DNA from: Cystobasidiopsis lactophilus
Taxonomy: Eukaryota; Basidiomycota; Agaricostilbomycetes; Agaricostilbales; Chionosphaeraceae
Reading direction: 5' to 3'
DNA length: 64,000 nt
Assembly (NCBI GenBank): GCA_001599975.1
Contig: BCIO01000002.1
Location: forward strand, 992,001-1,056,000
The notes under the pieces were generated by a model, which searched no databases, had not been told where the DNA came from, and worked only from the letters and a program-made list of their open reading frames with translations. The first letter of the stretch is position 1. Each line of letters begins with the position of its first letter. A program made the position numbers and the translations under genes. Below are positions 1-12,647 of the stretch, one piece after another.

Positions 1-1562
1 GGGGACGGCACCCTTTGCGTTCAAGTCGACCCATGATGACAGGTACTTTGGACACCAATAAAATCAGTTTGTGGTCTATGGAGCCAAACGTGCAACTCAC
101 GTTAGGTGCCGTGTCGCTCAGATTCGCGTAGGTCATGGCCTTGTAGCTCCACTGAAGCAGGACTTGTCAGAACGACAAACGCAATGGCCGACGTGGAGCA
201 CTCACAAACATGCCACCAGCCGAAGTGGCCCAGGAGGCGGCTTGAGTCGAGTAAAAAGTTTTCTCCCACGCCGTGTTGTCAGTGATGTTGGTGATCAAGG
301 ACCACTCGGTGACCGCGATCGGCACACCGTAGCTGTCGTAGGCCTTGGCATCGTTGCACACTGTTTAGATCGTCAGCGGGAGATCAGGCTTTGGAATAAA
401 TGCACGACGAACCCTCTTGGATCAATGAGCTCTGGACAGTGTTGCCCTCGTTGCGGCCCGGGTAAGGGTGAATCTCCAAAATCAAAAGCGACGGGTCTTT
501 TCCATTAATGAATGATTGCCAGAGCGATAGGGGGTTGGTTTGAGGATGACCCTGTTGGCACCGCGCACGCCCTCAGCACAAGAATCTGCAGAAAGAGGCA
601 ACGACGAACGGGATGGAACATCATGGGCATTCCAGCGGGCTCAAGCTTGGCATAAGCGCGTTGATAGAAGGCGTACAGAGTCTCGAACTGAGCTTCGGTG
701 TAGAAGATGGGCTCGTTGCAGACGGCAACTATGATATCACGTCAACAAAGTCAGTCAATTCACAGACTAAGGAGACTGAAGGAGCGCGACCGACCTGCAG
801 AGATGATGGAGCTGTACTGGGAGGCTTGGATCCAAGCGATCAAGGCATCGACTGTCTGGTCGGCGGCGGTCTGCATGTCCGCGTTGTAGAAATTGTTGTT
901 GCCAATGTGCCCGCTTTCTTGCTCTCCATTTTGAGAACCAGGCATGGCATGGAGATCCATCACGACGTAGAGACCGTGAGCGTAGGCCGCCGCCATGATC
1001 TTGGTGACCTGGTCCATCTCGCCGGCATTGACATATGGAGTGCCAGGGACAGAAACGTTCAGGGACCAGTAGCCAATTGGAATGCGGATTCTTTTGTGAG
1101 AGCTCAGCAAAGAGTCCCCGGAGTGGCTTAATAGGGGACTGCGCACTGGTTAAACCCTGAAGCCGCAATGGTGGCGATGTCGGCTTCGGTGATCTGTCCC
1201 GAAAGCCTTGAGTCTCTGCTTTCCATTCATTAAATAGTGGGAAATAGGCACACCCAAGAGTTGTAGTGCTGCTGCAGGGCAGACACCGCAGCATCCGATG
1301 AAGAAAAGCTCTCGATCCAGGTCCATTGGTCCTCGGCGTTGTCGTTGCCGCAGCTCGATGTGAACCACACTTCATCCATCCACCTTTCTAGCACCAACCA
1401 ATTGCCCAACGCAATGCCGTTCATCTTGGTCGAAGTGGACGTCCAGTCCCATTTCGGGAAGGCAGTGACGGAAGAGCCGGCCGCTGTCGAAGTGGCGGAT
1501 TGGGCGGCGGCGCCGGGAAGCAGGAAAGCCAACGGCAAAGCCAAACACAAAGCCTTTAACAT
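1..1562 (-). CDS. Exo-beta-1,3-glucanase, GH5 family (partial, C-terminus off window)
   Basis: Secreted glucan 1,3-beta-glucosidase of the fungal EXG1 type, which trims beta-1,3-glucan in the cell wall. The start at 1562 opens a hydrophobic signal peptide (MLKALCLALPLAFLLPG) followed by a short Ser/Thr linker. Visible family blocks are GIALGNWLVLERWM near residue 50, RIPIGYWSLN, VVMDLHAMPGSQNG, and PIAVTEWSL, whose Glu is the expected nucleophile. The gene is split by several short introns. Two late exons are legible: one ending in GGMF near 210, and WSYKAMTYANLSDTAPN near 115-165. The last exon (YLSSWVDLNAKG) reaches base 1, so the C-terminus lies outside. Seen: motifs and signal peptide. 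Known: GH5 chemistry. Inferred: wall remodelling role. Confidence 0.88.
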
Positions 1563-2693
1563 CTTAGTACGAAACAGAAACTCGCTGTTGCCCGCCAGGC
1601 AGTGAAAAGTGCGAAGTCAGGGGCCAGCGAAATCTTTGTCTCATGTGATCGATGACCTCACAGCTTCTCGGTGGCAAAAGGGCTCAGCCCTCATTTTTGA
1701 GGGTCCAGCTTGGTCTTTTTGCATTGGGAAGTGCGCAAGAATCAAGATGGATCGGATGGGCTCAAGTTTTGCATGGTTTATGGGAACTGTTGCTTCCCTG
1801 TGGGTGGCGCTGGCCATCGCACAGCATGAGCATGGAGGTGCCTCTGTCCCGAATGTGTGGCGAAGGACTCTTAGGGAATTGATAGCAGCTAGAAGGCCGG
1901 AGGTCAGACTTGCGAAGTCGCCAGATCTGTTCGACTCTTGTCAAGCGGTGGCAAATCGGCGACACTTGCTTAAATCTGCAAAGCTTAGCGTCGGGCTCTG
2001 TATCAAGCACAAGCACAACCTTGAGTCTTGATTTTCTGGACAGTGATGTTGATCCGGGTCGACGTCGACCACACAGAGTGGGAGGCATGTTGACGCCGAA
2101 GTTCTGGGCTGTCCCTCATTGGTTGCCATACTTTGCGATGATGGACCGTCTATCTTGCTATTAAGATTGTGATTCAGAGCACTTGAGACGCTGGTCAGCT
2201 AGGTGGGCTACATCAAAGCGTCTCATCAGGAGAATTACTTACCGGCGATAATACCGCTGAGAGGCTTCGCTCCTTGCCTGGCTAGTCCACAGATTTAAGA
2301 GAATCAAGACGAGTGAACAACTGGACCAACGATGCAAGACGGCACCCAAGGCAGACACATTCGCAAAGCAGACGCTTTTTGGGCTACGCGAGAAGCCTCG
2401 GACTCCAGCAGACAAGAAGCAGCAGCAGTGGGGCCAATTGCTCTGAAGCAAGTCAATCTCTGCAGCGGCACGGAGAGGTAGAGATGGATCGTCCGGTCAA
2501 GCAATGCAGTCAGACTCGAACCGAGTGTGAAGCTCGGAGGAAGCGCAGAAGCAGCGGCAGTAAGAGAGTCTGTGGTCTCATGCGCAATCGACTGTGCTCT
2601 ATGCGTCGCAGAGAGAACCTCAAGCTAAGAACAGACGCAAGCCCAAGGCCCGGCTGGCAAAGCGACGGTCTGACAACGACGTCCAACTCCAAG
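1563..2693. other. Intergenic region between glucanase and COP9 subunit gene
   Basis: About 1.1 kb shared upstream of two divergent genes. Open stretches occur on the plus strand (for example 2261-2443, reading TLFGLREKPRTPADKK), but none has a supported start, splice set or recognised family. It presumably carries both promoters. No clear motif was seen. Confidence 0.4.
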
Positions 2694-4054
2694 ATGCAGA
2701 AGCCGATTGCCGTCGAGGTGCGCTCGTGATCTCTGCCATATAGCATACGCTATAGGCCTGAAGATTGCCCGGCACAGGACGACATTGCCTCGAACATCCG
2801 CATCTCGGACCTCGCTGGGCCCTCGAGCTCGACGCCAGCCGCTCCCAAGGCGCCGCCACCCGCCGCCGGCCCCTCGTTCCAGCCGCACCCTAAGCTAGAG
2901 CCTTTCCTGCTGCTGGCCAAGTCGGCGAGGGGCGCGGGCGCGGCCAAGCTCGTGGAGGAGGCCGTCAATGCGCCCGGCGTCTTTGTGTTCGGCGAGCTGC
3001 TCGACATGCCCTCCATCAAGGAGCTCGAGGGCCACGACCAGTTCAAAAGCCACTTCCAGCTCTTGCGCTTGTTCGCTTATGGCACCTACCAGGACTACAA
3101 AGGTGCGCTGCGGGCCTCGGTTTGATCTTGACAGTCAGGCTCGATGGTTCGGTTGCCACAGAACGCGCGGGCTCATTGCCGGCCATCAAGGACGCCGCCA
3201 TCTTCAAGCTCAAGCAGCTCACCCTCGTTACTCTGGCCGCCAAGACCCGCGTGCTGCCATACTGTGGGTCTGACCTTCCGTCCTGCCCGCTTTGGGCTCC
3301 TCTGACTGTGATGAGCAACCCACAGCCGACCTCTTGACTCAACTCGAGATTGGATCCGTCAGAGAACTGTCAGTGCCTGCCTTGCACTTTGAGATCATCT
3401 TGATCTTATTTTTGGTGATGGCTGACAGGGAGGACCTCATCATCGAAGCCATGTACGCCGACCTGCTCTCCGGCCGCCTCGACCAGCGCAACTCGCGCAT
3501 CAACGTCGACTCGGTCACTGGCAGAGACTTGGTGGACCCTGTGCCGCTCTTGAAGGCGCTCGTCTACTGGACCAGCGAGATTGAGAGCGTCGCAAGCTGG
3601 ATGGACGACAAGGTCAACTCTATTAGGGCGGAAGAGTGCGTTGCTCTTTCATATCGTGTCTGGTACATAGTACTGACGCCGACGAGCTCAAACAGAAATC
3701 AAAAGGCTCAGCTGCAAGCCAACAAGTCGGAGTACATCTACCGCATACTCAGCGACATCCAATCCAAAGACAGCGGTTACTCCACCAGAAGTGGCGGCGG
3801 CGCCAGTGGCAGTGGCGCTCCGCCTGGCGACTTGCACAAGTCACCCCGCAAAGGCCGCGGCAAGGGCGAAGAGGTCAGTCGCCCCGTCTTTCCACCTTGA
3901 AACGATCCACCCGGGCCTGACTCAAATTTCGCGCCCGCTCATCGAACAGAAGCGCGGAGGAGGAGACGACATGGATGTGGACCCCATCATCGAAGCCTCG
4001 CCGGGCAAGCCGAGCCGCAACAGCAACAACAACCGCAAGCGAACCCGCCCATAA
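2694..4054 (+). CDS. COP9 signalosome subunit 7 (PCI-domain protein)
   Basis: Subunit of the COP9 signalosome, the complex that removes Nedd8 from cullins. Exon 1 is short (MQKPIAVE, 2694-2717) and is followed by a 59-nt intron to 2776. Exon 2 then gives [14 protein letters not shown], a Pro/Ala linker and the conserved [30 protein letters not shown] and [16 protein letters not shown] blocks typical of CSN7. Later exons carry the PCI winged-helix part ([54 protein letters not shown]). The tail is Gly/Ser and Lys/Arg rich and ends KRTRP. Phases agree across the proposed introns at about 3102, 3264, 3370 and 3640. The start is chosen because it alone joins in frame to exon 2. The eIF3 and proteasome lid also use PCI subunits, but the N-terminal blocks fit CSN7 best. 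Confidence 0.85.
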
Positions 4055-4542
4055 CCTCCCTTTTTCCCTCCTGCAGCTCCCTTTCTTACGATCTTCGTCT
4101 TTCGCGCATTGCCCTTGCGCTTTCGACCGAAAAGGCCGTCGCCCAGATGGCCGACCCTTGTACAATTACGACCGGTTCAGGAGATGAAACCCTGTGATCG
4201 TCTCTGCCAATTTGATGACTCGTTTGACTTCCTTTTGGGACCCTGTCGCCTGTCTGACAATGGTGGCAATGTTTTGTCGGTTTCCTCGGCTGCGTGGCGG
4301 CATCACCGAATGCACGTCTTGTAAGCTTGTCCACAAATTGACGAAGCTTGGGACCGCCAAATAAGAGCCCAGCGAGCTAGCTTGCATACGAGAATTGCAG
4401 CATCTGGGCGCAAGCGACGGGCAACTCAGGCAAACAGACCAGTTCCAGTGTAAGGGGCAACGTCGCTGCCGCACCTCTGCATATCATGTGGTCACGCATG
4501 ATGCAATAACATTACTATGCACAGTGCTCTCGAAGACTAGAT
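4055..4542. other. Intergenic, convergent gene ends
   Basis: About 490 bp between two convergent genes. It should hold both 3' ends. No gene, repeat or clear terminator signal was seen. Confidence 0.4.
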
Positions 4543-7500
4543 TCATGCTAAGGGATCAGGGACAGAAGAATTAGAGGATGCGGTTGATGGCGGGCGCGAG
4601 CTGTTGCTGCCGCCACTGTAGGAATGCTGAGACAGGCGTGGTGACGTGCGAGGGGACGTGACCTTCGGACTGGTGCGAAGGTTGGGGGACGTGCTGAGCG
4701 TAAATTCCTTTAGGACTGGGGGCTTGGCGGCCTCGGGGTTGCCGCTGATGCGGCGAAAGAAGGATGGGTAAGAGCTCGTGGCGGGGGCCGTGCCGTTCGT
4801 TGCAGTGGATGTCGTGGAAGCGGGAGTGTCTGGCGTAGCAGTGGGAGTGCGGAAGAAGGAAGAAAATGCCGAGGGAGCGGCCGGCGTGGTCTGGTCGTTC
4901 TTCTCTGGGGTTGGCGCCGTCGACCATTCCTCGCTGGACAGCGGCGGTGTCTTCAGCTCGGTCGCGGGTGACTCCAAGGCTGTTTTAGCCGGTGGAGCGA
5001 ACAGAGCACTGCGCTTGGATGACAAAAAGGATCCAACGGAGGTCGCCAGAGATGCTGCTCGTACTTGAGCCTCGCTCACGCCGGAGAGGACTGTGTGAAC
5101 GGCGATGAGTTGAGTTTCTAAGATAATAAGACATGGAATAGCGCACCCGCAGCCGATAGGGGAGCAGCAGATGCGGCAGCCAGAGGCTCGGTGGGTGGGG
5201 CGTCGCCCTCCTTCTCCTTGGCCTCCTTGGCTTCCTTCTCCTTCTTCTCCTTGTACTCTGCCTGCCGCTTGGCCAGGTCTGTCCGCAAGTTGGAGTACAG
5301 CGTCCAGACGGATTGGGTGCCGGTCTGGATGCCCTTGCCGATCGCTTCGCGGGCTGGTGCCAAGTTCTCGTTCAAGTGCAAGTCGTGCACGCCTTGCACC
5401 ATCCGGATGCCAACGTCAGTCACCACGTTGGCCTGGCCTTCGCAAGGATGGCGAGGCTCGACCAGGTCGAAGATCGTCTCGTCTGTGCACTCGTTCCAAA
5501 GCCGGAAGGCCGAGGTCAACTTGAAGCTGAGCAACCAGGCCTCGTTGTAGCTTGCCAGCCCCGCGGACAGCTCAGACGAGCTCAGCAACGGGATCGGATG
5601 GCCAGAGGTGTTCTTGCTCTTGGCCATGAAGTCGACAAACTTGAGGGCCGACAGCGCCGAGCAGATGTACTCCTCAAACTTGGCGCGCAGGTAGTCGTCA
5701 CTGCCGACAAATCTGTGTGTGCAAGCCGTGAATCAATGTTCAAGGTCGACAGAAAAGAGAACTCACTTCATGCCGATTGGCCGCGCTGGGTCAGCGGCAT
5801 TCCAGGTCTCTGAGACCGTTGAGACGATCTAGGAGACCAACAGCCAACTCAGTCGATGAGTGACAAAGGCGCCAACAAATCTCACCTCGTCCATCCATTT
5901 GCGATCCGGGGCCGTCAAATTGACCAACGCGGCCAAATTAGGATCCAAAAACTCGATGGACGCTGTGTCGATCTGTGCGCCACCATGTTGGAAAAAATAC
6001 TACAAAGGTATGGAGTAGAAAGCAGGACGCACATTGACGAGCACATCGATGGTACACTCCCGCTGCTGCTGGAAAATGCTGTTGGTAGTGCCGACCAAGA
6101 ACGAGTCAGCCTGTAGCAGGTCGATTTGCTGGAGCGGCAGGTAAGGTTGGAAGAAGGCGCCAGGGCCAAAGACGTGGATGGGCAAGCCGAGGTACTTGAG
6201 CAGCGACTTCTTGTCGGAGGTGCGCAGCTCGGCCACTTTGCCTGCCGCTTTCGCCCGCGCGTCCAGCTCGGGCGAGCCAGAGTCCTCGAGATTAAGAAGA
6301 AGCACTATGTATGGCTTTTCAATCAAAGAATCGGTGGCAGCGAGGCCAAATGCCGACTTACGTGGGATGAGGGAGACGAGGGAGTACTGGAAGGTGCAAA
6401 GGCGCTCGACGTGCTGGCCATAAAACATGATCTGCAAGATCTGATCATGAAGCCGCAGTCACAAGGACTAGAGGAGTGTCAGCTTGCCTTGCGCTGGAGC
6501 AGGAGCAGCTTGAGCAGCATGAGCGTTTTGAACCGAAACTTGTAGATGAGCTCTCGTATTGACGTGCCTGTACTTCTTTATTCAATAGTTGTTTCGGGGA
6601 GATGGAGGAGACGGGAACGCACCCATGTACATGGCCGCATCTTCCTCGGCCCCAATGGCGCTCGCCAGGCCGCTCTCGAGGCTGTGGTAGAAATCGACCA
6701 GGATGTCCGTCTCGTCAAAGTCCTTCTGGGCAAAGAAGGCCCGGGTGATGACCCCTAGCTTGTCGCGGATGGGCCCGAAGACCGGTTTGGAGGCGAGCAC
6801 CACCAAGGCCTTTTGGACGGTGCTTCGAGTGACGACCTTTGAGCGCCGCTTGAGCTCGTCCGAGGCCAGCTGGCGGTTGCACGAGATGCCAAAGATGGTC
6901 GAGTCGGAGATGGAGTGGCAGACCAAAGAGAAGTAGGTGTAGTCCTCCTCGCGTAAGTGGGCGCCGTCCGGCAGTGCCAAGAACGGCAGGTCCGCGCTGA
7001 GGGTGGCGTCCTGGGCCAGGTGCGGCGGGTAGCTGAACTCGACTCTTGGGCCCAGAGCGTGGTCAAAGTCGACGAGGACGATGCCGTGGACGATTGTACT
7101 GTGCATGACACCAGGCCCAAGTCAGCGCCTGACAGCAAAGCCTTGACCAGAACAACAAACACACGCTTCAGTCAGCGACATTGAGCTGCGTGAGGACGCG
7201 ATCTGCACTGGCGCATCCAGCCTGGAGGTTGAGGCCACTGGTTCAGGCTGCTGGGCGCGCTCTGGCTCGACTTGTTGTTCAGTCGGTGCTGGAGCTGTCG
7301 GCGCTTCAACGGGGGCCACGACCGCTTCCTCTGCTTGCTCAGGCTCCTTGACTGGCTCTGGCATGTCCTTGCGCACAGCTGGCGCCTTGGCAGGAGTTGC
7401 AGGCTTGGGCTTTGAGGGTGAGCCCACTCCTTTGGCATCGGCCGCCTGCTTCTGCTGCTCGAACATGGCTAACCTGGCGGCCATCGACGCCGACGTCTTG

Positions 7501-7580
7501 CTCTTATGCTTCGTAGGCGGTGAATCGGGCAAGGGAACCGACTCGGCTCGCGGCGAGGAGCCATCACTGGCAACTGACAT
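4543..7580 (-). CDS. AVL9: AVL9-like late secretory pathway protein (DENN-like)
   Basis: AVL9 family protein acting in exocytic transport from the Golgi, with a DENN-like fold. The N-terminus (start 7580) is a low-complexity Pro/Ala/Glu/Gln-rich leader. The family signature follows: IVHGIVLVDFDHALGPRVEF, then REEDYTYFSLVC and SKVVTRSTVQKALVVLASK. Exons between 6437 and 6000 hold the second signature: YSLVSLIPRKSAFGL, LGLPIHVFGPGAFFQPYL, PLQQIDLLQADSFLVGTTNS and IFQQQRECTIDVLVN. A helical part follows (5627-5170, ending in a Lys/Glu-rich coiled segment), then a Ser/Pro/Thr-rich tail to 4543. Length and order match fungal AVL9. The two disordered tails are longer than the core needs and probably vary by lineage. 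Function is inferred from the yeast family. Confidence 0.9.
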
Positions 7581-8802
7581 GGCTCGTCGTCGTTGTTTGG
7601 GTGCTGACCTTGCTGGAGGCCTCGACCTTCTGTTGCTTTGGTTGACCGCGCTGCCACTAGCTCAAGATGCACCTGCTCCTCACTGCCATTGGCCTCAAAG
7701 CCCTCGCAAGAAAGAGGCGTGCCCCCTGCCAGCCCCACCGAACTGAAATTGCGCCAGCCTGTTCATGCGCGTCTCCCTGATGCGTCTTCAGCAAGACGTG
7801 CAATCTTCTACATGGGTGCTTGTAGATTCTGGAACTGCCTGGAATCGCGCTAGCAGAGCCTTTTATGGGCGTACGGACACGACTTTTTGCCCTTGGCGTT
7901 CATTCCAGCCGACTTCGACTAGCTGCTTGCCCCAATTCTGTGCGGCTGCTGCGCGAGGAGATAGACTCCCAAACCTCCGTGCCCGGCGATGTGCATGCGA
8001 AGAAGACGCCCAAAGTGTACACCTCCCTCTGCGGAGCAGCCCCATGCGCGGCACGACAAAGTCTGGCAAGCAAATTGGCCAGGCACCCTCAATATCTCGA
8101 ACCCTCCCACTGGTCTGCTTATGGGCGTGATTGCTTATGTATGTGCCGTTGCTGCTCCACGGCTCTGCGGTCGGAAACCATGGGAGGAGCAGGCGGAGCT
8201 GATAGAGCGCCGTCCAAGATCATTGACGCGCTCGCGTTCTGACCTCTGTCTTGCTGATATAGCTGGCGGGGCAGCATTCGACGTAAGGAATCTGATATGT
8301 GGCCCGACACCACCCAATCGGCGGCTGCCGTTTCGATGAGAGCCAAAATTGACATTACATTGTTTGCGCAAAAAAAAGTCAATCGCTAACTGCTCTCTAC
8401 GGATTGATTCGGAGAGACCACTGTTCTGCCTTGACTCGCCTTTCCGCATTTTGTAGAGGGCGTAACGGGAACCGCATCGCCGCAACCTTGTTCCAGCAAC
8501 GGCCTCCAAAAAGGATCGGCACCCACTGATCGATTTTAAGGTTTGGCGCTGCCCCATGCCCAATTCCAGCGCGTGCAGATTTAAGTTCAGCTTTTGTGGG
8601 CACTGGGCGTACTGGGCAGCGGTTTTTTGTGATCGCGCCTTCGAAAGAGATCCCTGCTTTTTAATACAGTAATGCGTCTGATTTTCATCACTTGCTCCTG
8701 TTCAGCCTCCCCTCCGTCGTCATTTGGCCTTAATTTCCATTGACCAGCGGCCTTCGTTGGCGTCCCTTCCTTTGTTTTCGAACCACCGCGTCAGACCGCT
8801 CC
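7581..8802. other. Intergenic region, divergent promoters
   Basis: About 1.2 kb between the AVL9 gene and the next plus-strand gene. Open frames here are short and not protein-like. Pyrimidine-rich runs appear shortly before 8803. No RNA gene or repeat was recognised. Confidence 0.4.
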
Positions 8803-9887
8803 ATGGGGCTGCTCGACAAGCCCAGCTTCATCGCCGTCTGCGACAACCTCGGCTTCTTGCGCCAGCCCAAGCTCCTTATCGTCGCTGACCCCGGCTACTA
8901 CAACATCGCTAGCGAAGTGGGCATGGGCGGTGCAGCCGTCAGGCCGATCCAGCTTGGCATGCAGCACTTTTTTCGGAATAACAACCGCGCTGGCGACCGG
9001 CTAGTCTCCACTTTGCGAGCTTTGGCAGCCGGGCAGCTTGCATCCACATCCTCCTCTTGCTCCGGCCTCGAAGGGCGCCCGCCGCCGTCGTTTTCTCGCG
9101 CCAAAATCGAGGCATGGGCAGCCCTGCGCTTTCCGGATTGGGTCTTCGACAACGGCTCCCAGAACAGATTCCGAGAAAGTCGGATACAGCTGCCACGCGC
9201 CCTTTTAGACGCAGTCGCTCATACTGTGGGTCCCAAATTTCGGCTCGCCCTCGGCCATTTTTTAATGATGAGGTGCGCGGACAGCGGAGTGGGGTCCATA
9301 AGACCAAAGGGTCGGACCAGGACTACCACATCTCCCACGAAGCCTGGCTCTTTGTTCTGGCTTGCGTCGCATTCAGGGCGTGCATTCGACACGCCTTCGA
9401 GCACCTTTTTTTCCCCGCCGGCACAAAGCCGTCGTCTTTCGTCAATTCAGCAGAGTTTCAAGGGGCGGTCATGGAGGCCGAAGAGAGAGTGTTGGGGTTT
9501 CGGATGCTCGTGGAGTCGGCGCACAGGGATACGATGGACGATTGCTCTAGCGTTCTGCGTGTCATCTTGCGCATCAAAGGCACGGACTACGACCTCTGTA
9601 AGTTTTTTTTTCTCTCGCTCGCATCTATCCTTATCTAACTATTCACAGACCACCACTCTCAGTTGCTCGCCCGTTTTGTCGAATCATTCCGTGAAGCCAG
9701 ACTCTTCAAATTCAACATTGCCAATCTACCGCTGGCCGGCAGTCCGCCGCCGCTCACTGTCCGCCACCGCTTTATTGAAGATACTGCAAAGCCCGTCACG
9801 CCCGTCGTCTTGGCCCGTGCCAAATACGACTCACCCGAATCATCGCCTTCCGCTTCCAGCAGCCGGACCCTCCCTCAAACAGTCTGA
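8803..9887 (+). CDS. Uncharacterised protein, multi-exon
   Basis: Not recognised. The first exon starts MGLLDKPSFIAVCDNLGFL and keeps strongly coding-like codons to about 9272 (AKIEAWAALRFPDWVFDNG, RALLDAVAHTVGPKFRLALG). An intron of about 100 nt (roughly 9273-9376) would join it in frame to ACIRHAFEHLFFPAG, EFQGAVMEAEERVLGFRML and DDCSSVLRVILRIKGTDYD. A canonical GTAAGT donor at 9598 and an acceptor at 9648 lead to LARFVESFREARLFKFN and a Ser/Pro-rich tail ending at 9887. The protein would be about 320 residues and looks mainly helical, with no signal peptide. The middle intron is less certain than the last one. No catalytic motif was seen. Confidence 0.5.
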
Positions 9888-10254
9888 TCTACCTCGCCGC
9901 GCCTGTTACTCTCTTCTCTAACCTTCCTCGTGCTGTCTCACTGGACACCAAGCTCTTTCAGGCCTTTACGAACCCTCTGACGACCCAAAGCTTCTTCGCA
10001 ACGACACAGCATCAGTCATCTCGTCCAAGCTGTCCAAGCTGTACCACTGTACAACAACATGTAGCATAGAGTGAGAGCAAAGCTGGATGTAGGCTTCCAA
10101 CCCAAACCAAAAAGAGTCCTTCGGGGCTTGCGGCGGAGGCTTTCGCCACTGGGACTGGTTCCCCAAAAAGCATCTTGTAATTCGTTAGCTTTCTGGAAAG
10201 GCCTTGCGAAGTTGCATGCGAATTATTATCACCAATTTACGTGACGTCCCTCGA
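9888..10254. other. Intergenic, convergent gene ends
   Basis: About 370 bp between convergent genes. Nothing recognisable beyond the expected 3' ends. Confidence 0.4.
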
Positions 10255-12647
10255 TCAGACCTCAGCAGACACGACGGGCGAATAGGAAGTTGGGCTGGCT
10301 ACGCTAGGCGGGACCACCTTTGAGAGGCTTTGCTTTCTCTTTGGTGTGGTCGCGATCAGCTTTTCGCTGTGCGTAGAAGCGCGGGACCGGGTGCTGCGGA
10401 GTGAAGGGGCGCGAATGGTGTGTGCTGGCGAGGAGCCATCTTGCGAGGATGTGACGGACGACGCGTCAGTATTGCCATAGCTGCTGTCTTCCGAAGACGA
10501 CGTGGAAGAGTAAAGGTCAGAGGCGTGCCCGTTGAGGTGGACTGCCTGGCTAGACAGAGCCTCCTCCAAGTCAGTGGACCGGGAGAGATCTTCCGCTTTA
10601 ATCGCTTTCGACTGTACATTGGTCGTCGGTCTGCACAGTGGACAGACTGATGAGTTGACTTTAAGTTCCCATCAAAGGCCGTCCTCACCGACTGCTGACA
10701 GTCAGAATCAAATTCTTCAGGTTGGGCAGGGTGTGGCGGAGGTCCATGACGACGATACGCTGGGCTTGCAGCAGTTGCTCGATGTTCTTGTTTAGCAAGA
10801 AGACGGCATATTCGAAACGATATTGCTCCACGCCACTGGAGTAGAGCGGGAACCTGTGCGTTCATGAGACGGAGGACATAATAAGCTCGAAGTCGTGTTG
10901 AGGTCAAGCCGGGGACCTACGTTCTCGGACCTTTCATAGTCGATATATAGTCTGCAATAAGGCTTCGCGAACCAGTTGGCGTAATCGGGTAGTACAGCGC
11001 GACGCCAAGGTAAGCAGCCAGGATATTCGTGGTTTGCGCGGCCAAGCCCAGAGCGGACGAGTACTGGTCGTCCAAGACAGAGCTGACGGAAGCCGGAAAA
11101 TCGGAGTTGGGGAGGTCCAGATCGCAAATGCCAAAGTTGAGCGGCGAGGCAGACGGCGAGGAAGAGGGCTGGATGGGGAAGATGCAGTCGAGCAAGGAGG
11201 TGAGCTGGGCGCGGATGGCCTTGAGATTGGACTGGAGCGTGGAGAACGACTCTTGCTCTTTTGTGATTAGAATAGAGTGGGCAGGTGAGGCGGCCAAGGC
11301 CTCCCGCTGCTCTTGTGCCTCCTTTAGTCGGCCCCGCCGCCTGGCCAACTCGCTTTGGCGGCCAGAAATGACCCCTTGTTCTGCGCGAAGAGAACTAAGC
11401 AGTCAGAACAACAACTATCCTGAGCTAGGTAGGTGTGCTGACGATCTGAGTTGAGCGCTTTCAGCCTCGCCACCTGGTCCTTGAGGCCGGCCAGCTGTGA
11501 CCCGACGAGGTTCATTTCCCGCTGGAGAACAACTGAGTCCGCTTCGAGCTTTTGGTCTAGCGAATCCTTCAGGTCTTGGAGCTGCTTCTCGTGGTCGAGC
11601 ACGGTGTTGCGCACGGCGATCATTGCCGCCATGTCGTCGAGCCTTTCGGACGCGAGCATGCGCGTCTCGCGGATGGACCGCTCCAAGGCGGTCGAGCGCT
11701 GCACCCAGCTGACTTTGCGGTCCCGGAGGTGCTGCCTTTGTAGGGCGACTTGCTTGCGGGTGAGCTGCAACGGGTCGGCGGGCACCGTTTCATCTTCTTC
11801 CGCCTCCGCTTGCGCTCGAATGGCGGCGGATTCTTGCTCTTCTAGAGGTATGTCGGCATTGGGTTGGGGCGGAAGGAACTGCTGGGGCGTTGTGAAGTAT
11901 TCTTCGTTGGCGAACTGGACGATGACGGTGTTGGAGGGGAAGCTGGGAAAGGCTGATTTCTGTGCCAAAGGCCCCAGTCAATGCATTTCCAAACAACTGA
12001 GGGAGAAGGGCAGAGCGCACTTTGCGGCCTAGGGGCACAAGCTTGGAGAGGTCGAGCTCCCATGACAACGCGAGGCTCCACTGCTCGTCCGGTGCCTTGG
12101 TCTTGCCCTTGTCCGCCGAGCCGCAGACCAAGTCCCTGTAGTTGGACAGCACCCAAACGTGCACGGCGACCTGCGTCTGCGTCTCGTGCGGCATGGCGTC
12201 CAGCTCCCATTCGAAGTCCAACCCGGGCCCTTTGACCGGCGAGGCCCAAATGGGGCGGCCCTCGAGGGTGGCGAGCACGCATTGAGCTGGCAGCAGCGCC
12301 GACCTCAAGCCCTCCTCCCTGGCCCAGCGCTCCTTGTTGGCCTGGTGCTCGTTGCTGTGGTGGATGGCACTGGGCAGCGGGCGCCTGGACGGCAAGCTGG
12401 GCCGACCGCCATCTGAGCCCGCGTTGGACTGGACGGACGCAACAGAGACAGCGCGCTGGCGCTGCTGGGAGGACGCCGAGGCGGTCGAAGCGAGGACGGT
12501 GGCCCTAGCCTTTGGGTCGCCCTCGAGGTCGATGCTCCGGCTACTGCTGCGCGCCGGGCTGCCAGTGCTGCTGATTGAGACCCGCCGTTGCTTGGATTTG
12601 GCCGCCGCAGACGTAGATGAGCTGCCGCCAGAGTCGCCGAGCGTCAA
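10255..12647 (-). CDS. Vps38/UVRAG-like subunit of PI3-kinase complex II
   Basis: Homologue of UVRAG/Vps38, the subunit that directs the Vps34-Vps15-Beclin1 (Atg6) kinase complex to endosomes. The N-terminus is Ser-rich. It is followed by a C2-like beta region (LEGRPIWASPVKGPGLDFEW, VAVHVWVLSNYRDLVCG, WSLALSWELDLSKLVPLG, NTVIVQFANEEYFTTPQ). A long coiled coil follows from about 11840 to 11210 (LERSIRETRMLASERLDDM, LDHEKQLQDLKDSLDQKLEA, AQEQREALAASPAHSILI). The BARA-like C-terminal region shows DQYSSALGLAAQTTNILAAY, LGVALYYPITPTGSRSLI and VEQYRFEYAVFLLNKNIEQL, the block shared by UVRAG and Atg14. The Ser/Thr-rich tail ends at 10255. Atg14 is the main alternative, but its N-terminal Cys-rich motif is absent, which favours UVRAG/Vps38. 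Confidence 0.85.

Noticed and set aside
1609-2031. Plus-strand gene upstream of the glucanase
   Set aside because: The 140-codon frame has no recognisable motif and uneven composition; it lies where the divergent promoters are expected.
2261-2717. Extra 5' exons of the COP9 subunit gene or a separate Lys-rich gene
   Set aside because: The stretches read plausibly in places but do not join in phase to the subunit's second exon. The Met at 2694 does so with a normal 59-nt intron.
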